From: a virus | DNA: 23,363 bases | Direction: 5' to 3' (one strand) | Virus record (IMG/VR): IMGVR_UViG_3300001533_000667 | Span: 1 to 23,363 of that record | In this document: piece by piece, positions 1-7,458 of the stretch | Layout of the letters: each line of letters begins with the position of its first letter | Position numbering within the stretch: the stretch's first letter is position 1 | Notes under the pieces: generated by a model | The model's database searches: none | What the model saw: the letters and a program-made list of their open reading frames with translations, nothing else | What the model was told of the DNA's origin: nothing | Program-made: the position numbers and the translations under genes

Positions 1-357
1 AAACGAAGCATCTGCAAAAGCAAACGCCTTGAAATCCTTTTTACTCAATCCTTTTACAGACTGATAGTTGTAGTAATCATCCCACACTTTCTGACCGTAT
101 TTACGTTCAAGTGATTTATAACAATGCTCAAATGCTCCATCCTCGATTAAACGGATATATTGATTTGTAGTAAGCATACCCTTGTATTTTCTATTGCTTA
201 CAAACCGCCCTTGATACCGACCATCACCCAAATACCTATGTACAGCATTATGGGTAATTTTTGTTATATTCTTCCAATCTTTCGGAATACCAAGATAACT
301 TTTAACTAGGTCGGATTCATTTGCAAGTTCAACTAATTGTTGTCCGATTATTTTCAT
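1..357 (-). CDS. Hypothetical phage protein, C-terminus beyond window
   Basis: An open frame starts at the ATG on bases 355-357 and runs off the left edge of the window after 119 codons, so only the N-terminal part is seen. The start follows an A/T-rich stretch without a Shine-Dalgarno motif, as for the other genes here, and lies 13 nt after the stop of the fibre-like gene, which suggests co-transcription. The visible protein is basic and rich in Tyr and Lys (for example RYLGDGRYQGRFVSNRKYKG around residue 41). I see no signal peptide, membrane helix or catalytic motif, and I do not recognise the family. By position it may be another virion or tail-region protein, but that is inference. Confidence 0.7.
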   Translation of the reverse strand, partial: MKIIGQQLVELANESDLVKSYLGIPKDWKNITKITHNAVHRYLGDGRYQGRFVSNRKYKGMLTTNQYIRLIEDGAFEHCYKSLERKYGQKVWDDYYNYQSVKGLSKKDFKAFAFADASF

Positions 358-370
358 ATTCTGGTTATAA

Positions 371-2728
371 TTAAGCTGTTATAACAATCCAATCAGGACT
401 TGGATTAAATAAAATTTCATTGGCGGTAAGAGCATGTCCGACTACTTTAACTACATCTCCATCTCCGCTTGGAGCTGTTGTTACTATGTCTCCAGAGGTA
501 GTACCGAGATAAACTGGAGCACCTACTGTAAGGTCAGGAAAAGCTGCATCTGCTCTAATTTGTCCATAAAGTAGTATTTTTATAGAATTGCCGTCAGTTG
601 AAGCAGCAACTGCTATACCTACCATAACTGCACCAGCAGTAGCGGTGGCGTCTGCATCGGTCTTATACCATTCTGAATCAGCAGCTTTTAAGTAAATCGT
701 TTCACCAAAGGCAATAGTATCACCAGCAGTTCCCGTAATTGTTATACCTGAATAATCTCCGTCTGCTCCGCCTGCGGCATCTAATTCAATAGATGCTTTT
801 TCAGTAAGCTGTAAAGTTGAAACTGTGCCGTCTGTACCAATAGACTTATTAGTAAATGCTTCTGTACCCGCTAAAGTAGCCAAAGTTCCCGTTGTAGGTA
901 AGGTCACATCTGTATCCGCTGTTGTTGTAAGAGTTAAAGCGTCTGCTCCTGATAAGGTTAAAGAACCAGAGGCAGGTGTAAATCCTGTTACTGTGGCTGC
1001 ATTTCCTGTACATGAACCTGAAGAACCGGAAACGTTACCTGTTACATCTCCAGTTAAATTACCATTAAATGTGGTAGCTCCAACTACACCTCCATCAAAA
1101 GTTACACCTTCAATAGTAATATTCTTACCAGCATAAGCCGTAAAAGTGGTGTCAGCATCTGTTTCTGCAGTAAATGCCACTCCATCAAAACCCCAATGAC
1201 CGTCCAGTACAAGTTTTTGTCCCGCTGTAGGAGTAATAGTAAGTGACGAAGCACCTGCGGAAGAAATTGCATTACCATTAATAGTAATATCATCAACTGT
1301 AAGTGTAGTAAGTGTACCTACATTTGTCAGAGATGAATTTACTATATTGGCTCCCAGTGTTGTAGCATTTAAAACAGAAGTTCCATTAATCTCATAAGCA
1401 TTTCCTGTAACTAAATCTATCCCATCTGCATCTATTACTGCTCCGTTAGTCACTGTTAGACTTGTGGCTATTGTTACTGCAGAAGGAAGACCTATTGTTA
1501 ATGTCTGAGAAGAGGCAGAAGTACTTATTTCATTCGCTGTACCTGCAATAGTAAATGCCTGAGAATCCAAATTAACAGCTCCTGTTCCTGTATCTCCTGC
1601 AAAATCTAAATCCTGAGCCGTTATATTGTCGTCTACATAGCCCTTAGTTACCAATTTATCATTATCTCCTGCGCCTGTTGAAATACTAGCAATACTAGAA
1701 GTAACTCCCCCAATAATAATAGTTAAAATATCATCAACCGCCCAACTTATTAAATTATCGGCATCTCTACCTACATATAAAGCAACATTTTGTAAACTTG
1801 TAATATCCGTATTAGCACCCGATAAGGCAGAATTGCCTATTTTTGTTCTCTCAGAAGAAGTTAAAACTTTTGCATTTGTAGCTTCCACCATATTCGCCAT
1901 ATCAAATACATCCCCTGAAATAGCAGTAGGGTCATAAGTAGCAATATCTAAATAATCTCCTACTGTAGTATCCACATAACCCTTTACTGCTTTTTCAGTT
2001 GGTAAAGCTGTATCAGAGTTACCACCTAGAGTATTATCTTTTGAAAATTCATTAATAGCATTTACAACTGTAAGCCCCGCAAAAGTAGGTGAAGACGCTT
2101 TAGCTAAATTCTGGTCAATAGTACAGGTCTCTGAAATAGTCAATGTTTTACTTGTGGCACCAAAATCAATAGTTCCTGCATTTGTAGAAGCTAAGGTTAC
2201 CGCATTACCGACAGTTAAATTTGCGTCTATATTTAAAGTTGCTCCAGCGGCAATATCCAAACTGGCATTTCCTTTTGCTATATTAAATGTATTTGTTCCC
2301 TCTGTAAGAACAACCGCCGTTTCTGATACAGCGTCCCCCGCAGTATTTACAGTATAAATTGCGTTGGATGTAGTAAATAAATTAGGCGTGTCCTGCAAGG
2401 ATAAAAAAGTACCCCAAGAAATCTCAGATAATTGAAGCCATTGTGTATCAACATCTCCAGTAGTGGCAATACAAACATATATTGCAGGAATTCCCGCTCC
2501 ATTATCCTCTACAATCCTAGCGTCATTCAATGTATTTCCTACCAATGGCAAAGATGCCTTATCCGCTACAGATGTTTTCCAATTTAAATTACCCGCTGTA
2601 AGGGTATACAGCTGGTCTATGGCTAGCTTAATATTGTTATTTGAAGGACTAGTAGCATTTACATAGCTAACTTCTTGAGCCTTATGCTTTAATAAATGTT
2701 GTCCTCTGTGTGTAATTTGTACCCCCAT
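371..2728 (-). CDS. Large repetitive fibre-like structural protein
   Basis: This 785-residue protein is rich in Thr, Gly, Ala, Asn and Val and is almost free of Cys, as is usual for trimeric phage fibres and appendages. The middle holds irregular beta-rich repeats built on phrases such as TLTIG, LTVTNGAVIDADG and GNLTGDVTGNVSG, the last very common in phage and metagenomic tail-fibre proteins. The recurrent phrase LVTKGYVDD / PTEKAVKGYVDTT also looks like a fibre repeat. The C-terminal ~110 residues (LYGQIRADAAFP, VGAPVYLGTTSGDIVTTAPS) form a distinct module seen at the ends of phage surface proteins. I start at the ATG of MGVQITHRG; a TTG five codons upstream (base 2743) is also in frame. 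It probably forms part of the virion surface or host-contact structure. The exact role (fibre, spike or head fibre) cannot be decided. Confidence 0.8.
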   Translation of the reverse strand: MGVQITHRGQHLLKHKAQEVSYVNATSPSNNNIKLAIDQLYTLTAGNLNWKTSVADKASLPLVGNTLNDARIVEDNGAGIPAIYVCIATTGDVDTQWLQLSEISWGTFLSLQDTPNLFTTSNAIYTVNTAGDAVSETAVVLTEGTNTFNIAKGNASLDIAAGATLNIDANLTVGNAVTLASTNAGTIDFGATSKTLTISETCTIDQNLAKASSPTFAGLTVVNAINEFSKDNTLGGNSDTALPTEKAVKGYVDTTVGDYLDIATYDPTAISGDVFDMANMVEATNAKVLTSSERTKIGNSALSGANTDITSLQNVALYVGRDADNLISWAVDDILTIIIGGVTSSIASISTGAGDNDKLVTKGYVDDNITAQDLDFAGDTGTGAVNLDSQAFTIAGTANEISTSASSQTLTIGLPSAVTIATSLTVTNGAVIDADGIDLVTGNAYEINGTSVLNATTLGANIVNSSLTNVGTLTTLTVDDITINGNAISSAGASSLTITPTAGQKLVLDGHWGFDGVAFTAETDADTTFTAYAGKNITIEGVTFDGGVVGATTFNGNLTGDVTGNVSGSSGSCTGNAATVTGFTPASGSLTLSGADALTLTTTADTDVTLPTTGTLATLAGTEAFTNKSIGTDGTVSTLQLTEKASIELDAAGGADGDYSGITITGTAGDTIAFGETIYLKAADSEWYKTDADATATAGAVMVGIAVAASTDGNSIKILLYGQIRADAAFPDLTVGAPVYLGTTSGDIVTTAPSGDGDVVKVVGHALTANEILFNPSPDWIVITA

Positions 2729-2791
2729 AGTTTCTGTGAACAAGTAATAAAATATTCTCGTGAGCAGGGCTAAGCCTGTGAGCAGAAACGT

Positions 2792-2815
2792 AGACCTAAA
2801 ATGTATTTTAGGTCT
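2792..2815 (-). terminator. Perfect 10-bp hairpin at a gene end
   Basis: AGACCTAAAA and TTTTAGGTCT pair perfectly around a 4-base TGTA loop. On the minus strand the hairpin begins within the TAG stop (2814-2816) of the shifted frame of the PAS-like gene. No clean U-run follows, so it may be a weak terminator or an mRNA 3'-end stabiliser ahead of the fibre gene. Confidence 0.55.
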
Positions 2816-3109
2816 AGGCCGCTATATCCCAAGGCGTGCCTGACCATATGGCATTGCGCCAAGCTATTTTTTCAATAGACTTAACGCCACTTACTGTCGC
2901 ATACTCTAAAACTTGTTCTAAACACGCTTCTCCTGCCCTATAAGGTCACTTTTACGATAACCCAGTATTGCCTGTGTTGCCTCATTAACCATAGTGATCA
3001 CGCCATCAGAGTCACTTACTAAGAACTTTTTTATATTAGGTTCTTTAGAAGAATCCATCATGCTTGCTATTAAAGAGGCTCTGAAGCCGTTTACTTGTAT
3101 TTGTACCAT
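2814..3109 (-). pseudogene. Small gene with PAS-like sequence, split by a frameshift
   Basis: From the ATG at 3109 a 63-codon frame ends at a TAG (2918-2920). Its second half (FLVSDSDGVITMVNEATQAILGYRKSDLIG) resembles the start of a PAS sensory domain, which typically reads DGVI..vN.A...lLGYs..eLiG. The -1 frame is open from just before that stop and continues for 37 codons (EACLEQVLEYATVSGVKSIE, then EKIAWRNAIWSGTPWDIAA) to a TAG at 2814. A perfect hairpin starts exactly there, which supports the shifted frame as the true C-terminus. One extra base in the GGG run near 2939 would join the two into one protein of about 98 residues. I see no canonical X XXY YYZ slippery heptamer in the overlap, so a mutation or a sequencing indel is likelier than programmed frameshifting. 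PAS identity is by eye only, and the second half is not clearly PAS-like. Confidence 0.5.
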
Positions 3110-3158
3110 CGTATTATCAATTAATAGATAAGTTGCTCTGACTATATTCTAATCTATT

Positions 3159-3198
3159 CTGTCCCTAACGGCATAGCATAGCGCCCATCTAGGGACAG
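3159..3198 (-). terminator. Perfect 9-bp inverted repeat after the decoration-type gene
   Basis: CTGTCCCTA (3159-3167) and TAGGGACAG (3190-3198) are perfect inverted repeats around a 22-nt loop that can pair further (GGC/GCC). It starts 6 nt after the stop of the 199-aa gene. No U-run follows, so it may be a terminator, a processing site or an mRNA stabiliser. Confidence 0.5.
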
Positions 3199-3204
3199 CC
3201 AAGG

Positions 3205-3804
3205 TTAGAATACCTCGGTCAAGTATGAAACTTTAAACGAATCGTCGGCTACAATTGCTATTGCGGGTACAAAAGTGTTACCTGTTGTACTAACAGTAGG
3301 CAATGCTTCAGTTGTGAAACTAGAAGAGGCAGTTGCTTTACGTTCTACAAGTAGAACATCAGCCGCTACCTTAACAGGACGATATAAACCTAGAGCGCTG
3401 GATACACCAATACTAATCGTATCGCCAGCGGCCACTCTAGCAGGAAGAACTACTTTGTCTAATGACTTGAACGGAAGAGTACCTGATACCAAAGCGGCAC
3501 CATTTGCAGCAATCGTTTCTGTAATAGTTCTATCTCCCCAATCTTTACCAGTAATTACTACATTACCAGCTACTGTGGAAGCATTTCCAGTAATCGTTAA
3601 AGCTCTATACTCATTAGGGTCGGTAAGAGTACCAGATAGGGTAGTAGTAGTTCCCGATGCTAACGTAGTAGCCCCCACAACCTTAGTTGCTGACTGAACT
3701 TCTACATCTACCATAGTTTGTACTACTGGAAAGCCACCTTCAAAGGTGTCTTGCGCCCATCTTTTTCCCCCTCCCCATATTTGGGAATTACGTCTTTTTA
3801 ACAT
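3205..3804 (-). CDS. Probable head decoration or minor structural protein
   Basis: This 199-residue protein begins with a short basic segment (MLKRRNSQIWGGGKRW) and continues as a Thr/Val/Ala/Gly-rich, beta-strand-rich body. Motifs such as DPNEYRALTITGNASTVAGN, VVITGKDWGDRTITETI and LPARVAAGDTISIGV are of a type I recall from uncharacterised phage structural proteins encoded near the capsid gene. It lies directly downstream of the major capsid gene, with a short hairpin between, and upstream of the fibre region. A decoration, head-stabilising or head-fibre role fits this position and composition. No enzyme motif or cysteine pattern is visible. The start ATG at 3804 follows an A/T-rich, Shine-Dalgarno-free leader. 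Function is inferred from position and sequence style. Confidence 0.65.
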   Translation of the reverse strand: MLKRRNSQIWGGGKRWAQDTFEGGFPVVQTMVDVEVQSATKVVGATTLASGTTTTLSGTLTDPNEYRALTITGNASTVAGNVVITGKDWGDRTITETIAANGAALVSGTLPFKSLDKVVLPARVAAGDTISIGVSSALGLYRPVKVAADVLLVERKATASSSFTTEALPTVSTTGNTFVPAIAIVADDSFKVSYLTEVF

Positions 3805-3841
3805 AATGAGTAGTGAATTAATAAAATAAAATTTTATGAGG

Positions 3842-3857
3842 GGGGTTGTTACACCCC
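3842..3857 (-). terminator. GC-rich hairpin followed by A/T-rich DNA after the capsid gene
   Basis: GGGGT (3842-3846) pairs with ACCCC (3853-3857) around a 6-nt loop. On the minus strand it lies 18 nt after the capsid stop and is followed by more C residues and an A/T-rich stretch that itself contains ATAAAATTTTAT. It is a plausible partial terminator that lowers downstream expression relative to the capsid gene. Confidence 0.5.
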
Positions 3858-3874
3858 GCTCAATGCTTTAGCAA

Positions 3875-4855
3875 TTAGGAAATCCTAACATTCTGAATTC
3901 TAACGTGGAATTCTTCTGCACGACATACTAATACAGTTGCTTCAGTAATCATGAATTTAATCGCAGCACCTGTTCTGTCTAGCATACTTTTTCCAATTGG
4001 ATAAAGGTCTTCCATATAAAGAACATCTTGACCTCTAGCCTGTTCTGTTACTACATAAATATCAGAAACTGTATTTCCAGTAGCAACATAAGTTGTAGCG
4101 TCATCTGCAATAGCAAAAGTAGCTACAATAGGAAGTTTTCCTATCATTGACTGGTAAAAACTAACTTCCACACCAGTACTCAACCCTTCGGTTGCGCCTT
4201 GGTTGATATTTACACGCACATCACCCGCTAAAGACTGGTTGATAGCACGCTTCATACCATAACTACAATAAATTGCAGTTGGGCGAACACCATAAGTATT
4301 AACAATTGTAACAATTGCTTGGTCAAGAAGGTCGGTACGGAAACCTAGAGCATTGTTAGCGTCGTCAATAGTGTTAGTAGTGATAAGAGAATCTAATCCA
4401 TCAAATTCAAGAGGAGAACCAGTAGCATCACCTGTAATTATCATGGTTTCTTCATCTTGTATGACTTCACGCAAAGCAACCTCAGTCTGCTCTGCTTCTT
4501 GGTCAAGAAAAGTTTTACCCGCAGCCAACATTCTGTCAGTAATACTTTTAGTTTTACCAAGTTCCTTATATATAGCACTACGTCTTACATAAGAAGTAGC
4601 ATCTTCGGTAGGTGTACCGCCTTCTGTAAAGGCCGCAGTACTTGTACCGATAGCCGTCATTACATTCCAAGAAGCCGCTAATCCAGAGCCAGTTTTACGA
4701 GCCAGCCTATCACGGATAGGAGTCTCCTTGAAATCTAAGCGGTTTACAAAACCAGATAGGTTTTCACGAGTTAATATAGCACCTGCAATGTATGTTGGAG
4801 TAGAAAGTACTTTCTCTACGTTCGCCAAGGTGCTTTGTATAGATTGTGGGTCCAT
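3875..4855 (-). CDS. Major capsid protein, HK97-like fold
   Basis: The 326-residue product has the length and look of an HK97-type major capsid protein without an N-terminal delta domain. The N-terminus (TYIAGAILTRENLSGFVNRL then KETPIRDRLAR) is followed by an E-loop-like part (ASWNVMTAIGTSTAAFTEGG, TPTEDATSYVRRSAIYKELG) and a helix with DQEAEQTEVALREVIQDEE that resembles the spine helix. The C-terminal half (GFRTDLLDQAIVTIVNTYG, VRPTAIYCSYGMKRAINQS, YLEDLYPIGKS-like segment) fits the P and A domains. It lies directly after the protease and scaffold-like genes, the standard head-gene order. ATG at 4855 follows an A/T-only leader. I am confident of the role but cannot assign a named capsid family. 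Confidence 0.85.
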   Translation of the reverse strand: MDPQSIQSTLANVEKVLSTPTYIAGAILTRENLSGFVNRLDFKETPIRDRLARKTGSGLAASWNVMTAIGTSTAAFTEGGTPTEDATSYVRRSAIYKELGKTKSITDRMLAAGKTFLDQEAEQTEVALREVIQDEETMIITGDATGSPLEFDGLDSLITTNTIDDANNALGFRTDLLDQAIVTIVNTYGVRPTAIYCSYGMKRAINQSLAGDVRVNINQGATEGLSTGVEVSFYQSMIGKLPIVATFAIADDATTYVATGNTVSDIYVVTEQARGQDVLYMEDLYPIGKSMLDRTGAAIKFMITEATVLVCRAEEFHVRIQNVRIS

Positions 4856-4904
4856 AAATCAAATAGAATTAAAATAATAAAAATAACTCTTCGCTATAAA
4901 CTAA

Positions 4905-5690
4905 TTAGGCTTCAGCAACTTGAGAAGCAATAAACTCTTTTGCAAGTTTATACGCATCAGAAGGTGTTTTGCCTTTTTCCATGTATTCGCCTATTTTACT
5001 GTCCAGAAGTGCCTGAATATTGCTAGGAACCTCATTAACCTCTGTCATAGACTTCTCTACCGCTTGGAAATCTGTAGCCATTGATTTTCTACCTAGTGGC
5101 ATTTGAGATAACTTCTCAATAATGTCCGCTTGAGATTTTACAATCCCCTGCAAGTCTTCCACTGATTTAGTTAGAGTTTCGATAGCCGCAGTTTTTTCAA
5201 CTAGACCATCAACCACTTCACTAATTTCACTGATAGACTTTTCAACCTTTTCAGTAAAGGCTTTGTCGAAAGACTCCGCAACTGGAGCTTCTTCTTTCTT
5301 CTCAACCTCTTCTTCAGGTTCAGCTTCCTCTTCAGCAGGTTTTTCTTCTTCTGCCTCTTCAGCAGGTTTTTCTTCTTCTGCCTCTTCCTCCGCTGGTTCT
5401 TCAACGGGAGTTTCCTCCGCTGGTTCTTCAACGGGAGTTTCCTCCGCTGGTTCTTCAGCTTCTTCTTCAGCAGGTTTTTCTTCCTCCTCTACTTCAGGAG
5501 TTTCAACTTCTTCTTCCTCAACTTTTTCCTTTTCAGGTTCAGCTTCGGTTTCAGGAGTTTCTTCAGTTGGAGTCTCAACTACTTCTTCAGTAGGAGTCTC
5601 AACTTCTTCATCCTCAGCTTTTTCAATGACAGGAGTTTTCAACTCTTCATTTACTTTGGCCTTAGAATCTTTCTTAACTTTAGTTTTCAT
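4905..5690 (-). CDS. Acidic Glu/Pro-repeat protein, probable scaffold or capsid assembly protein
   Basis: This 261-residue protein starts with a short basic segment (MKTKVKKDSKAKVNEELK). Residues ~20-140 are almost entirely E, P, A, T and V in degenerate repeats such as EEPAEETPV. A likely coiled coil follows (FDKAFTEKVEKSISEISEVV, KTAAIETLTKSVEDLQGIVK). A conserved-looking tail (LGRKSMATDFQAVEKSMTEV) comes before a helical C-terminus with the residues PSDAYKLAKEFIASQ. Similar tails (phrases like LGRKSM and P.eA..lA.e.i) are found in phage head-assembly proteins encoded between protease and capsid. Its place between those genes suggests a scaffold that is cut by the protease during maturation, but the low-complexity body prevents a family call. 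The 27-bp DNA repeats suggest that this segment varies in length. Confidence 0.65.
   Translation of the reverse strand: MKTKVKKDSKAKVNEELKTPVIEKAEDEEVETPTEEVVETPTEETPETEAEPEKEKVEEEEVETPEVEEEEKPAEEEAEEPAEETPVEEPAEETPVEEPAEEEAEEEKPAEEAEEEKPAEEEAEPEEEVEKKEEAPVAESFDKAFTEKVEKSISEISEVVDGLVEKTAAIETLTKSVEDLQGIVKSQADIIEKLSQMPLGRKSMATDFQAVEKSMTEVNEVPSNIQALLDSKIGEYMEKGKTPSDAYKLAKEFIASQVAEA
5385..5465. repeat. 27-bp direct tandem repeats within the scaffold-like gene
   Basis: The unit beginning TTCCTCCGCTGGTTCTTC recurs at 5385, 5412 and 5439 with a strict 27-bp period; the third copy diverges at its end. It encodes nine-residue EEPAEETPV-type units in frame. Degenerate flanking copies of a TTTTCTTCTTCTGCCTCTTC phrase lie at 5340-5390. 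Confidence 0.9.
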
Positions 5691-5698
5691 AAGGTTAA

Positions 5699-6973
5699 TT
5701 AGTTAAAGATATAATATGAATTGGGACTACTTAACAAATTCGCATAAGCTTCAGCACATTTACTAATCTGCGCATCTTCCATTTCTGGTTTGACATTAGA
5801 TGTGCCCTTTGAATACTCATACGCTTTTTGCAATGTATCTATCTCTTCCTTACTGATAGTAATTTTTTCCCTCTTTCTTTTCTCAACCAATTGTTCTTGA
5901 GTAACAAATCCTTTTTTTAATAAATCCAAATCCTTTAAGTGTCTGAATAAGTGCGACATAATAACTGTATAATCACTCGGCGTGTAATACCCCCTAAAAT
6001 CAACTGCTTTCTTCATTTGATACAACACAAGTTCTTTATCCAGAACAAAATCTTTTCTATGGTGTGGCATAACCATTTCCCTGTTCCAAAGTACAATCAT
6101 TTGCTCCTCTACCAAATTATCCCAAAACTCATCTTTAGTTAAAATTTCTGGGTATGAGTCAGATTCTGGTAAGTCTACACTAGACATTACTGTAATTAAT
6201 TGAGCAACCAATTGTAAATCCTCCACAGTTAATCCCCTAGTATAAGGTTCATAGCAATCATCACTTTCAATAACAACATCTTTCATTACGCTATCTACCT
6301 GAGGTTCAATTTGTTTATACCACGCTGTAAAATCTTTAGCACGCATCTCCTTTACCTTCTCTTCTGTAACTTTAGAAGGCTTTTTTTCATAGTCTTTATA
6401 AAACTCAATTAATTTTTGAGCCTGCGTACTATAAGGAATAGTCTTATCTGTATTTTTTTCAAACTCATTCATCTTATCCCAATCAATAGACTTAGCCATT
6501 GATAGGGAAAGAGAAGTAGACTTATTAGACGGGTGTTTTACAATAGATATTTCCTGTAGAATAACATCTTTATAAACTTTAATACTCCTGCCTAACTCTT
6601 TTGAGTACTCGTATATTGCATCAATAACTGCACCACCTACTGATAAACCAATTTCAGAACCACGTTTTAGTAGTACTGCAATATCTTTTCCTAATGACAT
6701 CTCTGTATCAATCTCTCCTTTTACATATAATCTGTTGTCTTTATCTAGTGTAGCTTCTTTCCAAATTCCAATATCAGAATAGAATTTATGTTCATGCTCG
6801 CATTTAATTGGAATATTTCCTCCATTTACGCCAGCCAACATTTTTTGGATTGCCGCAACATCAAATCTTTCTTCATCTCTATCAATAGTTGGGTCAGAAG
6901 CAACCCCCTCTATCACTATTTTACCATTGCCTTTTTCGTAGCTTTTCACCACAGACAAATTAATTTTAAACAT
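5699..6973 (-). CDS. Prohead protease, XkdF/S78-like, with long C-terminal extension
   Basis: A 424-residue protein. Residues ~1-155 look like a phage prohead protease of the XkdF/S78-like group: VIEGVASDPTIDRDEERFD, then a His-containing strand (IPIKCEHEHKF, residues ~54-64), then a Ser-containing motif (SEIGLSVGGAVIDA, residues ~106-119) and VILQEISIVKHPSNKSTSL. The His and Ser are the likely catalytic residues. In these phages the enzyme cleaves scaffold and capsid N-termini inside the prohead. The C-terminal ~270 residues, from SIDWDKMNEFEK on, are helical, charged and unlike the protease core; they may act as a fused scaffold or target domain, which is inference. The gene ends 8 nt before the acidic scaffold-like gene starts, and a terminator-like structure lies upstream. 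Family assignment is by motif recognition and the active site is unproven. Confidence 0.75.
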   Translation of the reverse strand: MFKINLSVVKSYEKGNGKIVIEGVASDPTIDRDEERFDVAAIQKMLAGVNGGNIPIKCEHEHKFYSDIGIWKEATLDKDNRLYVKGEIDTEMSLGKDIAVLLKRGSEIGLSVGGAVIDAIYEYSKELGRSIKVYKDVILQEISIVKHPSNKSTSLSLSMAKSIDWDKMNEFEKNTDKTIPYSTQAQKLIEFYKDYEKKPSKVTEEKVKEMRAKDFTAWYKQIEPQVDSVMKDVVIESDDCYEPYTRGLTVEDLQLVAQLITVMSSVDLPESDSYPEILTKDEFWDNLVEEQMIVLWNREMVMPHHRKDFVLDKELVLYQMKKAVDFRGYYTPSDYTVIMSHLFRHLKDLDLLKKGFVTQEQLVEKRKREKITISKEEIDTLQKAYEYSKGTSNVKPEMEDAQISKCAEAYANLLSSPNSYYIFN

Positions 6974-7104
6974 AGGTTTATGGCTTTAAATAAATAAAAA
7001 GACCGAATTCTAAGTTGTAACTTAAACTTATTAGTCGGCCTTCTTGAGGTCTCAGGGTGTTCAGCCCTTCGTGGTTTGTCAATCTAATATAATCATATTA
7101 TAAA
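6974..7104 (-). other. 131-nt non-coding gap with two hairpins upstream of the protease
   Basis: This gap between the Com-like gene and the protease gene has no plausible ORF. On the minus strand it first forms a small hairpin (AGGG 7054-7057 with CCCT 7065-7068) and then the larger terminator-like hairpin at 7001-7040. It may be a leader or attenuator that separates portal/MuF expression from capsid expression. Confidence 0.45.
6990..7040 (-). terminator. Intrinsic terminator candidate with U-run
   Basis: On the minus strand GGCCGA (7035-7040) pairs with TCGGTC (7001-7006, one G-U). Inner complementarity of CTAA..GTT with AACTTAG leaves a small bulge. A TTTTTATTTATTTA run follows at once. 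The layout fits a rho-independent terminator placed ahead of the head-assembly genes. Confidence 0.6.
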
Positions 7105-7449
7105 TTAGTTGGCAAGCATTTTCTTTATTTTTTTTCCTTTCTCCGTCCATGGGTGTTTATACTTAGGACCTCTCATCGCCTCTGTATCATAAGAATTTAA
7201 CCAATGACACGCCCCACATTTTATTTCTATCTTTCCTATTCCTATACTTAATAGTAACAATCTTGTACAGTTACAACAAACATGCGCCACAGCTCTGGCT
7301 TGAAAATCCTTACCCCTCAAACCAATACATTGGTCTTCTCTTGATGGATAATTAATTCTTCTACACTTTGGACAAATCACCTCGACCTCGATATCACCCT
7401 CTGCCTTGTAGAGCAAGTGGTTACAATTATGACATCGAAAATCTTTCAT
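7105..7449 (-). CDS. Protein with two Com-like zinc fingers
   Basis: A 114-residue protein with two tandem zinc-ribbon units. Unit one has C6-x2-C9 and C26-x2-C29 in the context RCHNCNHLLYKAEG then VEVICPKCRRINY; unit two has C58-x2-C61 and C78-x2-C81 in the context CCNCTRLLLLS then KIEIKCGACHWLN. Each resembles the Com protein of phage Mu (CxxC..LL...........ikCprC...N), a small zinc protein that binds mRNA and activates translation of the Mom DNA-modification enzyme. Com-like proteins are also found near head genes in many phages with no known target. The C-terminus is Lys-rich, consistent with nucleic-acid binding. It lies 9 nt after the MuF gene and ahead of a structured non-coding gap. 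An RNA-binding regulator is the best guess. No mom homologue is visible in this window. Confidence 0.65.
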   Translation of the reverse strand: MKDFRCHNCNHLLYKAEGDIEVEVICPKCRRINYPSREDQCIGLRGKDFQARAVAHVCCNCTRLLLLSIGIGKIEIKCGACHWLNSYDTEAMRGPKYKHPWTEKGKKIKKMLAN

Positions 7450-7458
7450 ATAATAAAG

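Noticed and set aside
2918-2945. Programmed -1 frameshift as in tail-assembly chaperones
   Set aside because: The two frames overlap over a short stretch with no X XXY YYZ slippery heptamer, and the protein does not resemble gpG/gpGT-type chaperones; an indel is simpler.
3275-3697. Plus-strand ORF of 140 codons
   Set aside because: Antisense to the decoration-type gene; no start context, and its composition simply mirrors the minus-strand protein.
5263-5706. Long plus-strand ORF rich in Ser, Gly and Ala
   Set aside because: It is the antisense shadow of the repetitive Glu/Pro-rich gene; the Ser-only composition comes from the complementary repeat codons.
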